This document shows, one piece after another, positions 26,418-35,261 of a DNA stretch of 64,000 bases. Every line of letters begins with the position of its first letter. The stretch's first letter is position 1. The notes beneath the pieces were generated by a model. It did no database searches. It saw only the letters and a list, made by a program, of their open reading frames with translations, and was not told the origin of the DNA. Both the position numbers and the translations under genes were made by a program. The DNA is from Chelonobacter sp050613185 (lineage in GTDB: Bacteria; Pseudomonadota; Gammaproteobacteria; Enterobacterales; Pasteurellaceae), in the NCBI RefSeq assembly GCF_050613185.1, contig NZ_CP192511.1:806001-870000 (forward strand), written 5' to 3'.

Positions 26418-27500
26418 ATGAAATTAAACTATTTAGCTGTCGCCCTCATTGCTTCAACCGCACTTGCGGGCTGTGTTAACAATGTCCCGACATCACAAAC
26501 CGATAAACTGGTTATCGCCCACCGCGGCGCCAGCGGCTATCTGCCGGAACATACCCTGGAATCCAAAGCCTTGGCATTCGGACAAAAAGCCGATTATCTG
26601 GAACAAGATTTAGCCATGACCAAAGATAATCGTCTGGTCGTGATCCATGATCATTTTCTCGACGGTTTAACCGATGTGGCGAAAAAATTTCCGCAACGCG
26701 CACGTAAAGACGGACGCTATTATGTGGCGGATTTCACCTTAAAAGAGATTCAAAGCTTAGAAATGACGGAAAATTTCAAAGAGGAAAACGGCAAACAAGT
26801 GCAGGTCTATCCCGACCGTTTCCCACTCTGGCAATCCAATTTCAAAATCCATACCTTTGAAGATGAAATCGAATTTATTCAGGGATTGGAAAAATCCAGC
26901 GGCAAGAAAATCGGGATTTATCCTGAAATCAAAGCGCCTTGGCTGCACCACCAAGAAGGCAAAGATATTGCTTTGGAAACCCTAAAAGTGCTGAAAAAAT
27001 ACGGTTACACCGATAAAAATTCCGCGGTCTATCTGCAAACATTTGACTTTAATGAATTAAAACGGATTAAAACCGAACTACTGCCGCAATTGGGCATGGA
27101 TATCAAACTGGTGCAACTGATTGCCTATACCGATTGGCATGAAACCGAAGAGAAAAATGCCGCCGGCAAATGGGTTAACTATGACTACGATTGGATGTTT
27201 AAACCCGGCGCAATGACGGAAGTGGCGAAATATGCCGACGGTGTCGGCCCCGGTTGGTATATGCTGGTCGATGATAAAGCCTCGACTACGGGTAACATTC
27301 AATACACGCCGCTGGTTGCTGAAATCGCCGCACAAAAATTAGAATTGCACCCTTACACGGTGCGTAAAGACGCGCTACCGCCGTTTTTCGGCAATATCGA
27401 TCAAATGTTTGACGCCTTGCTGAATCAAGCCGGCGCCACCGGGATCTTCACCGACTTCCCGGATCTGGCAGTGAAATTCTTAGCCAAGGATAAAGAGTAA
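26418..27500 (+). CDS. glpQ: Glycerophosphodiester phosphodiesterase GlpQ (protein D family lipoprotein)
   Basis: 360 aa. Lipoprotein signal with lipobox LAGC (Cys at about residue 18), then the GDPD catalytic motif IAHRGASGYLPEHT and the metal/catalytic segment VVIHDHFLDGLTDV. It hydrolyses glycerophosphocholine and similar diesters to glycerol-3-phosphate outside the cytoplasm. The H. influenzae counterpart, protein D (Hpd), is surface-exposed, supplies choline for LOS decoration and is a vaccine antigen; surface exposure here is inferred from the family. Confidence 0.95.
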   Translation: MKLNYLAVALIASTALAGCVNNVPTSQTDKLVIAHRGASGYLPEHTLESKALAFGQKADYLEQDLAMTKDNRLVVIHDHFLDGLTDVAKKFPQRARKDGRYYVADFTLKEIQSLEMTENFKEENGKQVQVYPDRFPLWQSNFKIHTFEDEIEFIQGLEKSSGKKIGIYPEIKAPWLHHQEGKDIALETLKVLKKYGYTDKNSAVYLQTFDFNELKRIKTELLPQLGMDIKLVQLIAYTDWHETEEKNAAGKWVNYDYDWMFKPGAMTEVAKYADGVGPGWYMLVDDKASTTGNIQYTPLVAEIAAQKLELHPYTVRKDALPPFFGNIDQMFDALLNQAGATGIFTDFPDLAVKFLAKDKE

Positions 27501-27505
27501 CATCA

Positions 27506-27536
27506 CTCAAGTGCGGTTCAACAACCGCACTTTGAG
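27506..27536. terminator. Inverted uptake-signal pair after glpQ
   Basis: CTCAAGTGCGGTT and AACCGCACTTTGAG around a 4-base loop. The two signals pair almost perfectly and sit 5 bases after the glpQ stop; probable dual-use terminator and uptake signal. Confidence 0.7.
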
Positions 27537-27547
27537 ATTCCGTAAAC

Positions 27548-27581
27548 AAAAAAATCCCCTTATCCTTGCGGATAAGGGGGA
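27548..27581 (-). terminator. Terminator after nanM
   Basis: TCCCCTTATCC / GGATAAGGGGGA with loop TTGC; on the minus strand it is followed by a run of seven T. It lies 28 bases past the nanM stop. Confidence 0.85.
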
Positions 27582-27608
27582 AGTACAAACTAAATAGAGG
27601 AAAGTTTG

Positions 27609-28742
27609 TTATTCGATAATTAACCGGCTGCCGTCGTAGCTGAGGACTTGCACCGCACTTAATGCCTTGCCGTCGTCACTTTCGCCGCCGATTAATAACA
27701 TTTTGTTGTCGTAGGACACGGTGACCGCATGGCTGACCGCTTGATTCAGCTCGCCAATCATTTTCCAACGACCGTTTTTCAGAGTATAAATTTCATCGTG
27801 CCACGCTTGGCTCAAACCTTCGTGGGCAAACAGTTTTCCCTGTCGAAACTGTTGTTGCGCGCCGGGAAAATTGGTGCCGCCTGCCACCAAATAATAACCA
27901 TGGCTGTAACCGCCGCCTGCGCCGCTTACCCCTTCTTGCCCATGATCGGCAACCGCCGGCAAATCAGGCAGTTTCTTCCATTCCACCCGTTGTTTGCCAA
28001 TCCGTCCCTGCTGAGTGTTCGCCGTATTCAAGCCCGGCTTAACCGCACCGTTGACCACCAATACCGTTTCCCCTTGTCCGACGACTGCGGCACAGGTTCT
28101 GGCGGTGAAAGGCAATTTGCCTTCGTTACGCCAACGGTTTTCATTTGCTTGGTAGCTCAATAATTCAGTGGTAAAAAAATAATCCTGCGGCGGTTGTTGA
28201 AAGTAAGCCTGTTTTACCGCCGTTTTGCTCGGTTGATCCGCCGCCTTGGCGTAATCTTGCAAATAAGCCCCCAGCACTTCCGGATTATTACCGCCGAGCA
28301 AATAAATTTTATCTTGGTACACCACCGCCCCGGCGCCGACAATGCCGCGTGGCGCACGCGTATTCAATTCCAACCAACGATCCTGTTGCGGATCATAGCG
28401 ATAGGCGTCATTCACAACTTGCAAAGCGTTTTCCCCGGCTTGCAAGCCGCCAAAAATATACAACTCGCCATTTAATGCGGCGGCGACCGCATATTGGCGT
28501 TCGCCCCCCGGAAATTCGGCAATTTTTTGCCATTGCGCTTTTTTGTGGCTGAGATCCAAGGCATAAAACTGCTTGCCTGCGCTACCTAAACCGACATACA
28601 CCGTATCGCCGATTACTGCGCCGCTGCCGAATTTAATCGGTTCGGGCAAATCGGGGTAGCTTCCTGCTTGCGCAACCGCCGTCACCGCTAACAAACTTAG
28701 GGTGAAACTGAGGCGTAAAACGGCATTTGGCAGGGCTTTCAT
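27609..28742 (-). CDS. nanM: N-acetylneuraminate epimerase NanM
   Basis: 377 aa periplasmic kelch-type beta-propeller (about six repeats, e.g. LYIFGGLQAGENA, IYLLGGNNPEVLG, MLLIGGESDDGK) with a cleavable signal peptide ending AVAQAG. NanM converts alpha- to beta-N-acetylneuraminate so that it can be captured by sialic acid transporters. In H. influenzae it adjoins the sialic acid TRAP locus; here it is a single gene between unrelated neighbours, with no transport or catabolic nan genes in the window. Confidence 0.9.
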   Translation of the reverse strand: MKALPNAVLRLSFTLSLLAVTAVAQAGSYPDLPEPIKFGSGAVIGDTVYVGLGSAGKQFYALDLSHKKAQWQKIAEFPGGERQYAVAAALNGELYIFGGLQAGENALQVVNDAYRYDPQQDRWLELNTRAPRGIVGAGAVVYQDKIYLLGGNNPEVLGAYLQDYAKAADQPSKTAVKQAYFQQPPQDYFFTTELLSYQANENRWRNEGKLPFTARTCAAVVGQGETVLVVNGAVKPGLNTANTQQGRIGKQRVEWKKLPDLPAVADHGQEGVSGAGGGYSHGYYLVAGGTNFPGAQQQFRQGKLFAHEGLSQAWHDEIYTLKNGRWKMIGELNQAVSHAVTVSYDNKMLLIGGESDDGKALSAVQVLSYDGSRLIIE

Positions 28743-28953
28743 TCCGATTCCTAATCTGAGCGACGCGTGTTCTCTGGTTGAATAATGATGTCATTTCGGC
28801 ATGGCGAGATGATACCTGCACTCCATAAAAGAATGCAAGCCAAGTGCGGTTTTTATTATTGAAAACGTAAGGAAGATCACAGTTTTTTTGTGATTTTGCA
28901 GAATATTTCTCCATCAGCAAGATAACATTTACCGATGGAGAAGGTTAAGCGGA

Positions 28954-30324
28954 TTATTTCTTTTTGCTTGGTCGCTGCCAATTGGCAATATGCCGTTGCG
29001 GCACACGGCTGATCACCAGCTCGTTTTCCGCAACATCTTTGGTGACGGTTGCGCCTGCGCCGATGGTGGCACCGTCGGCAATACTGACCGGCGCAACCAG
29101 TTGGCAGTCTGAGCCGACGAACACGTTATCGCCGATCACGGTTTTGAATTTATTTGCGCCGTCGTAGTTGCAGGTGATTACGCCTGCGCCGATATTGCAG
29201 TTGCTGCCGATTTCCGCGTCGCCGACATAAGTCAGGTGATTGACTTTCGAGCCTCTACCGACCAGCGCTTTTTTGATCTCAACAAAATTGCCGACATGGG
29301 TTTCCGCCGCCAGTTCCGCCCCCGGGCGCAAGCGTGAGAACGGGCCGATGACCGCACTTTCGCCGATCACCGCATCTTCAATCACCGAATACGGCTTAAC
29401 TTCAACGTCAGCCGCGATACGGCAGTTTTTCAACACGCAGCCCGCGCCGATCCGCACGCGGTCGCCCAGTTCCACGTGCCCTTCGACAATCACATTCACA
29501 TCGATTTCCACGTCTTTGCCGTGGCTCAACTCGCCACGCAGATCAAAACGGTTCGGATCGACCAACATCACCCCCGCCAACAGCAATTTTTTCGCCTGTT
29601 GCTGTTGGTAGTAACGCTCCAGTTGCGCCATCTGCAAACGGTTGTTTGCCCCTTCCACTTCCATTCTGTCCGCCGCCGAAACCGCAGTGACTTGGCAGCC
29701 GTCTTGGTTGGCAAAGCCGATCACGTCGGTAATATAATATTCGCCCTGTGCATTGTTATTGTTTAAACGTGCCAGCCAGTTTTTAAAACTTGCGCCGCTC
29801 GCCACCATCACGCCGCTGTTCACTTCTTGAATTTTCAACTGCTCAGCGTCGGCGTCTTTTTGTTCGACAATCGCCACCACATTGCCGTCTTGGCGGATAA
29901 TCCGTCCGTAACCGGTCGGATCGTCTAACTTGACGGTCAGCAAGGCAATGCCGTTTTGTGGTTTGGCGGCAATCAGTTTTTCCAGCGTTTCAGGCGTGAT
30001 CAAAGGCCCGTCGCCGTACAACATCAGAATATTTTCATCATCGACAAAGTGCGGTGCGGCTTGTTGCATGGCGTGTCCTGTGCCAAGCTGCTCCGCTTGC
30101 AACACCCAATTCACCGGCTCGCCGTGCAAACGCTGTTGCATTACTTCACCGCCATGTCCGTAAATCAGATGAATGTTTGCCGCCCCCAATTTTTTCACGG
30201 TATCAATTACGTGTTTCACCATCGGTTTACCGGCGATGGTGTGTAGCACTTTCGGTAAATCGGAATACATACGCGTGCCTTTGCCGGCAGCTAAGATCAC
30301 CACGCTTAACTTTTGTTTCGTCAT
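28954..30324 (-). CDS. glmU: Bifunctional UDP-GlcNAc pyrophosphorylase / glucosamine-1-P acetyltransferase
   Basis: 456 aa, normal length. N-terminal uridyltransferase (LAAGKGTRMYSDLPKVLH) and C-terminal left-handed beta-helix acetyltransferase with hexapeptide repeats (IGAGCVLKNC, IGSNCNIGAGVITCNYDG). Makes UDP-GlcNAc for peptidoglycan and LOS. GAGAGATT precedes the ATG. Monocistronic; a TTCTCCATC / GATGGAGAA dyad lies after the stop but without a clear T run. Confidence 0.97.
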   Translation of the reverse strand: MTKQKLSVVILAAGKGTRMYSDLPKVLHTIAGKPMVKHVIDTVKKLGAANIHLIYGHGGEVMQQRLHGEPVNWVLQAEQLGTGHAMQQAAPHFVDDENILMLYGDGPLITPETLEKLIAAKPQNGIALLTVKLDDPTGYGRIIRQDGNVVAIVEQKDADAEQLKIQEVNSGVMVASGASFKNWLARLNNNNAQGEYYITDVIGFANQDGCQVTAVSAADRMEVEGANNRLQMAQLERYYQQQQAKKLLLAGVMLVDPNRFDLRGELSHGKDVEIDVNVIVEGHVELGDRVRIGAGCVLKNCRIAADVEVKPYSVIEDAVIGESAVIGPFSRLRPGAELAAETHVGNFVEIKKALVGRGSKVNHLTYVGDAEIGSNCNIGAGVITCNYDGANKFKTVIGDNVFVGSDCQLVAPVSIADGATIGAGATVTKDVAENELVISRVPQRHIANWQRPSKKK

Positions 30325-30652
30325 AACAGAATCTCTCGCAATAAAAAATTGAATTGATTTTACACCAAATTAGGCAAGTGAGAAACGCAAAACCGCACTT
30401 TGCTTGTCGCGATTAACTGTAACAAACAAAGTGCGGTTGAGGTAACGAAGAGAAATGTATTCGAGCGGTTCGCCGTATAATGCCGCCTCCAAACCTTGGC
30501 GTTTTTGATTTTTCCACCCGCAAGCCGGTGGCGGCGGTGGAAACAAACACCCCGCCTGAGCGTTAGGGTCTGATGGGGATATTTGCTTTCCGAGTAAAAA
30601 AATCAAAAATAAAAAGTTAAAAAATAAAAAAGTGCTGCAAGTAAAACCAAAA
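30325..30652. other. Non-coding stretch between glmU and asnA
   Basis: 328 bases without a convincing gene. It holds a widely spaced inverted uptake-signal pair (30391-30402 and 30427-30438), then a GC-rich stretch (about 30460-30570) with CCACC...GGTGG self-complementarity, then an A-rich tract next to the asnA stop. A 109-codon minus-strand open frame crosses the stretch but looks non-coding (proline/phenylalanine runs, no ribosome site). Confidence 0.5.
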
Positions 30653-31645
30653 TTACAAAATATTATCGTATTGATCCATAATGTGTTTCGGCCAGACACT
30701 GGATTGGACTTGTCCGATATGTTGTTTATGCAGCAACAACATTGCCAAACGCGACTGTCCGATACCGCCGCCGATAGACTGCGGCAATCTGCCGTTTAAC
30801 AGATCCTGATGCCAAGGGAACTCGGCGCGTTCTTCGTTACCGGCAATCGTCAATTGGCGGCGCAAGGCGGCTTCGTCCACCCGAATCCCCATCGAAGACA
30901 ATTCAAATGCCGATTCCAATACCGGATTCCACACCAAAATATCACCATTCAAGCCTTTGTATTCGCCTTCGCTCGGGGTGGTCCAGTCATCGTAGTCCGG
31001 TGCGCGCCCGTCGTGCGGTTTGCCATCGGATAATTTGCCGCCGATACCGATTAAAAACACCGCGCCATGTTCTTTACAGATCGCACTCTCACGTTCTTTA
31101 CTGCTGAGATCCGGATAACGGCGGGCTAAATCTTCACTGTGGACAAAGGTGATTTCCGGCGGTAAAAAGCCTTTGATCCCGAATTGCACTTCCACCATTT
31201 GTTCGGTTTCTTTAATCGCTGTGTAAATCGAACGTACTGTCTCTTTTAAGTAGGCCAAATTGCGCGAACCTTGCGGAATCACGCGCTCCCAATCCCATTG
31301 GTCAACAAACACCGAATGGGTTTGATCGAGGCTGTCTTCATCCGGGCGCAGCGCAATCATATGCACAAACAACCCTTCGTTCGGTTGGAAGTCAAAGCGC
31401 CCCAAGGTATGGCGTTTCCATTTCGCCAATGAGTGCACCACTTCGAAACGCACGCCATGGATTTCACGGATATTCACCTGCACCGCATTTTCCACCCCGG
31501 ACAGGTTGTCTTGCATGCCGTTACCGACTTGGCTTAGCAAGGGACCTTGTACCTCGACGATTTTCAGGTGTTCTTTTAACATTTGGGTAAAGGTGTTTTT
31601 AACAAAACTGATTTCTTGTTGTTGCAAAATAAATGAATTTTTCAT
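30653..31645 (-). CDS. asnA: Aspartate-ammonia ligase (asparagine synthetase A)
   Basis: 330 aa, exactly the E. coli AsnA length. Makes asparagine from aspartate, ammonia and ATP; fold related to class II aminoacyl-tRNA synthetases. Typical segments: LSKVEIQ-like N-terminus MKNSFILQQQEISFVKNTF, DQWDWERVIP, and the C-terminal SIGGGIGQSRLAMLLL. Divergent from asnC, which is the classical asparagine-sensitive activator of asnA. Confidence 0.96.
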   Translation of the reverse strand: MKNSFILQQQEISFVKNTFTQMLKEHLKIVEVQGPLLSQVGNGMQDNLSGVENAVQVNIREIHGVRFEVVHSLAKWKRHTLGRFDFQPNEGLFVHMIALRPDEDSLDQTHSVFVDQWDWERVIPQGSRNLAYLKETVRSIYTAIKETEQMVEVQFGIKGFLPPEITFVHSEDLARRYPDLSSKERESAICKEHGAVFLIGIGGKLSDGKPHDGRAPDYDDWTTPSEGEYKGLNGDILVWNPVLESAFELSSMGIRVDEAALRRQLTIAGNEERAEFPWHQDLLNGRLPQSIGGGIGQSRLAMLLLHKQHIGQVQSSVWPKHIMDQYDNIL

Positions 31646-31846
31646 GATTTTTCTATTCTTTTTTAAATGGTTTTCTGGATTTATTAAATAAAAATCGGGT
31701 TTAACCTCGTTTTTGTGCATTATTCAACAAACAGACAAAAAACTCCAATACTTTTTTAATTTTTTTTGTTAATATGTATTCATCTATCAATTTAAGGTGG
31801 TTTTTTTTGAAAAAAAACTAAATTCAAACCTAAATTAGAGGGGCTT

Positions 31847-32320
31847 ATGCAACATACAAGTCAAAATGTCGCTCAAATTGATGCGCTGGATCAACAGATC
31901 CTACGCGTGTTAACCAAAGACGCGCGCACCCCGTATGCGGAAATGGCAAAGAAATTCGGGGTCAGTCCGGGCACCATTCATGTGCGGGTGGAAAAAATGC
32001 GCCAATCCGGCGTGATCGAAGGCACCAAAGTGCGGATCAACGAACGTAAGTTGGGTTATGATGTCTGCTGTTTTATCGGCATTATCTTGAAAAGCGCCAA
32101 AGATTACGATGCGGTGATTAAAAAACTGCAAACCTTTGATGAAGTGGTCGAAGCCTATTACACCACCGGCAATTATTCGATCTTTATTAAGGTGATGACC
32201 CATACCATTGAGGAGCTTCATTCGGTGTTGGCAAGCAAAATTCAACTCATAGATGAGATCCAGTCCACAGAAACGTTAATTTCTATGCAAAATCCAATAC
32301 TTCGGGATATTAATCCGTAA
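31847..32320 (+). CDS. asnC: Asparagine-responsive regulator AsnC
   Basis: 157 aa Lrp/AsnC protein: N-terminal HTH (LDQQILRVLTKDARTPYAEM then AKKFGVSPGTIHVRVEKMRQ) and C-terminal RAM effector domain (VEAYYTTGNYSIFIKVMTHT). GAGGGGCTT precedes the ATG. The 201-base region shared with asnA is AT-rich and should contain both promoters and the AsnC site, which I could not pinpoint. Confidence 0.95.
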   Translation: MQHTSQNVAQIDALDQQILRVLTKDARTPYAEMAKKFGVSPGTIHVRVEKMRQSGVIEGTKVRINERKLGYDVCCFIGIILKSAKDYDAVIKKLQTFDEVVEAYYTTGNYSIFIKVMTHTIEELHSVLASKIQLIDEIQSTETLISMQNPILRDINP

Positions 32321-32373
32321 AAATTTGGCGTAACATTCTTTCTTTGCACCATAACAATAAGAAGGAAAAGAGT

Positions 32374-33129
32374 ATGTCTGATGTATTTCATTTAGGATTA
32401 ACCAAAGCCGATTTACAAGGCGCGACTGTTGCGATCACGCCGGGCGATCCGGCACGCGTCGAGCGCATTGCACAATTGATGGACAACCCTAAATTTTTGG
32501 TTTCAACCCGTGAGTACACCTCATGGTTAGGGTATGTCGGCGGCAAACCGATTGTAGTCTGCTCGACCGGGATCGGCGGCCCGTCGGTCTCGATTGCGGT
32601 GGAAGAATTAGCACAGTTGGGCGTGCGCACCTTTTTGCGTATCGGCACAACCGGCGCGATTCAACCGCAAATTAATGTCGGCGACATTTTGGTCACCACC
32701 GGTGCGGTACGCTTGGACGGCGCAAGCCAGCATTTTGCGCCGTTGGAATTTCCGGCAGTAGCGGATTTCCAATGCACCTCGGTATTACACCAAGTGGCGC
32801 AAGAAAGCGGCGAAACCACCTATGTCGGTATCACCGCCTCTTCCGATACGTTTTACCCGGGACAAGAGCGTTACGACACTTACAGCGGCAGAGTTTGCCG
32901 TCGTTTCCGCGGTTCATTGAAAGAGTGGCAGGATTTGGGCGTGATGAACTTTGAGATGGAATCGGCAACCTTGTTTACCATGTGTTCTGCCTTGGGCTTG
33001 CGCGCCGGTATGATTTCCGCGGTGATCGTCAATCGCACACAGCAGGAAATTCCGAACGAAAGCACGATTAAAGCCGCCGAAGGCAAAGCCGTGGCATTGG
33101 TGGTCAAAGCGGCAGGTTTGCTAGCCTAA
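32374..33129 (+). CDS. udp: Uridine phosphorylase
   Basis: 251 aa. Cleaves uridine to uracil and ribose-1-phosphate. N-terminus VFHLGLTKADLQGATVAITP with GDPARVERIA phosphate-site motif, GIGGPSVSIAVEEL, and RIGTTGAIQ are typical of NP-I phosphorylases of the Udp branch. The start follows GAAGGAAAAGAGT. Only 53 bases separate it from asnC. Confidence 0.96.
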   Translation: MSDVFHLGLTKADLQGATVAITPGDPARVERIAQLMDNPKFLVSTREYTSWLGYVGGKPIVVCSTGIGGPSVSIAVEELAQLGVRTFLRIGTTGAIQPQINVGDILVTTGAVRLDGASQHFAPLEFPAVADFQCTSVLHQVAQESGETTYVGITASSDTFYPGQERYDTYSGRVCRRFRGSLKEWQDLGVMNFEMESATLFTMCSALGLRAGMISAVIVNRTQQEIPNESTIKAAEGKAVALVVKAAGLLA

Positions 33130-33150
33130 CCGCTTCATCTTAGCTCAACT

Positions 33151-33183
33151 ATAAAATCCTGTCATTCGACGGGATTTTATTAT
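33151..33183. terminator. Bidirectional terminator between udp and DUF465 gene
   Basis: ATAAAATCCTGTC / GACGGGATTTTAT with loop ATTC, 13 pairs including one wobble. The DUF465 gene stop codon overlaps the right arm. Confidence 0.8.
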
Positions 33184-33398
33184 TGCGCGGCAGCATTTTT
33201 CAAAATCAGATACAGTTGATCTTTTAAGCGTAACTTCTCTTTTTTCAGATTTTCAACCTCTTCATGGGTGCCTAATTCAACGTTGGTTTCAATCGCAATA
33301 ATTTTGTGATCCAACTCGTTATGTTTATCAAATAAACGGGCAAAATGGGCATCTTCCAGCTTCAAGCGGCTGATTAAATCGCGGTATTCGGGAAACAT
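33180..33398 (-). CDS. YdcH-family (DUF465) small protein
   Basis: 72 aa, charged, predicted helical hairpin/coiled coil, matching DUF465 (E. coli YdcH): FPEYRDLISRLKLEDAHFAR and the ELDHKI and LKKEKLRLKDQL segments. Function unknown. AAGGAGTTTGCC precedes the ATG. Confidence 0.88.
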   Translation of the reverse strand: MFPEYRDLISRLKLEDAHFARLFDKHNELDHKIIAIETNVELGTHEEVENLKKEKLRLKDQLYLILKNAAAQ

Positions 33399-33484
33399 GG
33401 CAAACTCCTTAGCTAATCATACGACTTGTTTATTTTACCATCATTTCATCCGCCAAGTTTCGTGCCAGTTCACAAAATTGATAT

Positions 33485-33946
33485 TTACTCGCGATAGCGC
33501 GATTTGATTTGCTGCAGTAATTGCTGACAACAGCGTTCCAACAAGGTGTAGGTCTGCGCAAAATCGCCGCTGTACCAAGGATCGGGAATATGATCAAAGC
33601 CCAAATCGGGCACTAAATCAGTGATGTTAAAAATCTTCGCCTGTTTGCCAAAGCGTTTATACAAGTCCGCTAAATTACTGTTATCCATCGTAATCAAGTA
33701 ATCGAATTCGTGCAAATCACTGTTGTGTACTTTGCGGCTGACAAAACCGCACTTATCTATGCCGTGTTGCCGTAGCATTTGCGCCGTGCCGCGGTGCATA
33801 TCTTCGCCGTCATGATAACCCGCGGTACCGGCGCTATCCACCATAACCCAATCTTGCAAACGCGCTTGCACAAGCTTATGCCGCAGAATATACTCCGCCA
33901 TCGGCGAACGACAGATATTGCCCAGACAAATAAATAAAATCTTCAT
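33485..33946 (-). CDS. Low-molecular-weight protein tyrosine phosphatase
   Basis: 153 aa. P-loop CLGNICRSP (CX5RS) at residues 7-15 and the catalytic aspartate loop DPWYSGDF near the C-terminus. Usually dephosphorylates protein tyrosines, often partnered with a tyrosine kinase of polysaccharide export; no such kinase is nearby. The start at MKILFICLGN follows AAAGGGAGAC; longer open frame upstream overlaps nlpD and is not coding. Confidence 0.92.
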   Translation of the reverse strand: MKILFICLGNICRSPMAEYILRHKLVQARLQDWVMVDSAGTAGYHDGEDMHRGTAQMLRQHGIDKCGFVSRKVHNSDLHEFDYLITMDNSNLADLYKRFGKQAKIFNITDLVPDLGFDHIPDPWYSGDFAQTYTLLERCCQQLLQQIKSRYRE

Positions 33947-33974
33947 TTTTGTCTCCCTTTTCCTTCGGATAAAT

Positions 33975-33997
33975 AAAAACGGGCAAAAATGCCCGTT
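33975..33997 (-). terminator. Terminator after nlpD
   Basis: AACGGGC / GCCCGTT with a 6-base loop followed by TTTTATTTAT on the minus strand, between the nlpD stop and the phosphatase start. Confidence 0.75.
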
Positions 33998-34016
33998 CTT
34001 ATTACATGAACCCGTT

Positions 34017-35231
34017 TTAACGCGCCGGTAAATAGCGGGTCGGATCAACCGACTTGCCTTTGTAACGGATTTCGAAGTGCAGTTTAACCGAGTTGGTGCC
34101 GGAGCTGCCCATTTTGGCAATTTGTTGTCCCGCACTCACTTCTTGCTGATCTTTGACCAAGATAGTTTCGTTATGCGCGTATGCACTGAGGAAATCATCG
34201 TTATGTTTGATGATAATCAGGTTGCCGTAGCCGCGCAGTGCATTACCGGCGTACACCACCCGTCCTGCGGCAGCGGCATTAACCGCTTGTCCGCGCGAAC
34301 CGGAAATATCCACGCCTTTATTGCCGCCGTCGGATGAAGAAAAGCCTTGGATGACTTTACCATTCGTCGGCCAACGCCAGCTGATGTTTGAATTGACCGC
34401 ACTTGGCGGTGTTACGGCAGCGGTTGCGGTTACCGCTTGTTGCGCCTGCTGCTGTGCCATAGTGGCGACATTGCCTGCCGAGGCTTTCACCGGACCGGTA
34501 ATCGTGCCGTCCGAACCATATCGGGTGTTATTCGGACCCGGCGTATAAGTTACCGCCGGTTGTGTCGGCGCCGTTGCTGCGGCGCTTGCGGTCGTCGCTG
34601 CCGCTGGTGTGCTCGCCGTGGCTGCCGGCGCATGGCTAACCGCACTGCCGTTGCCGACTTGCAACACTTGTCCGACCCGCAGATTATACGGCTCGCTCAT
34701 CTTGTTTTTTGCGGCAAGCTCCGCCACATCCAGACCGGAAATATAGGCAATCAGGAACATAGTATCGCCTTTGCGCACGGTATAGGTGTCGCCTTTGTAG
34801 AAACCTTTGTCGATTTGATTATAAATCGGCGCGTTGGTGGTGGTGTCGCGCGGAATGGTAAAGTCTTGCGAGACATTATTGGTGCGCGTTTGGCTGCCGA
34901 CGGCAGTTGCCGTTTGTTGCGCCTGCTGCACTTGTCCAATCGGTTGCTGTACCGCACTTTGTACATTTTGTTGTACTTGTTGCGCCTGTGATTGCACTTG
35001 TCCGATTGGCTGCTGTATCGCCTGTTGCACCGTCATGCTTGCCGGCATGTTTTGCTGTTGGATTTCCGGCTGCCAGCTGCCGCTGCTCGCGCCGCTGGAT
35101 TCGACCGGCTGCATAATGCCCGGCGACAGATTACCGTCGGCACTTTGCACCGGCGCACCACCGCTGCTGCTACATCCCGCCAGCACGGCAAGAGCAAGTG
35201 CGGTCGGCAAAACGAACAGTTTATTTTTCAT
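34017..35231 (-). CDS. nlpD: Outer-membrane lipoprotein NlpD/LppB, amidase activator
   Basis: 404 aa. Lipoprotein signal (LAVLAGCSSSG), low-complexity Gln/Val-rich stretch with repeats of QQPIGQVQ (about 55-115), LysM peptidoglycan-binding domain (YTVRKGDTMFLIAYISGLDV), Ala/Thr/Pro linker, and a C-terminal LytM domain. The LytM metal ligands are degenerate (NKGVDIS instead of HxGxD; KLHFE instead of HLHFE), as in E. coli NlpD, so it should activate AmiC-type amidases rather than cut peptidoglycan. In enterics rpoS follows; here it is absent. Confidence 0.94.
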   Translation of the reverse strand: MKNKLFVLPTALALAVLAGCSSSGGAPVQSADGNLSPGIMQPVESSGASSGSWQPEIQQQNMPASMTVQQAIQQPIGQVQSQAQQVQQNVQSAVQQPIGQVQQAQQTATAVGSQTRTNNVSQDFTIPRDTTTNAPIYNQIDKGFYKGDTYTVRKGDTMFLIAYISGLDVAELAAKNKMSEPYNLRVGQVLQVGNGSAVSHAPAATASTPAAATTASAAATAPTQPAVTYTPGPNNTRYGSDGTITGPVKASAGNVATMAQQQAQQAVTATAAVTPPSAVNSNISWRWPTNGKVIQGFSSSDGGNKGVDISGSRGQAVNAAAAGRVVYAGNALRGYGNLIIIKHNDDFLSAYAHNETILVKDQQEVSAGQQIAKMGSSGTNSVKLHFEIRYKGKSVDPTRYLPAR

Positions 35232-35261
35232 ATTCAAATCCTTACCTTCTCTCAATCTTAA

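Noticed and set aside
28864..28942. Dyads TTCTCCATC/GATGGAGAA and ATCACA/TGTGAT between nanM and glmU
   Set aside because: The first has no T run to support a terminator. The second has CRP half-sites in the wrong (inside-out) orientation. Neither is listed as a feature.
30370..30699. 109-codon minus-strand open frame between glmU and asnA
   Set aside because: No ribosome site, phenylalanine and proline runs, contains uptake signals, and overlaps the asnA 3' end; treated as non-coding.
33947..34135. Upstream extension of the tyrosine phosphatase frame (216 codons in total)
   Set aside because: The extension overlaps nlpD and its terminator; the family starts at MKILFICLGN, which has its own ribosome site.
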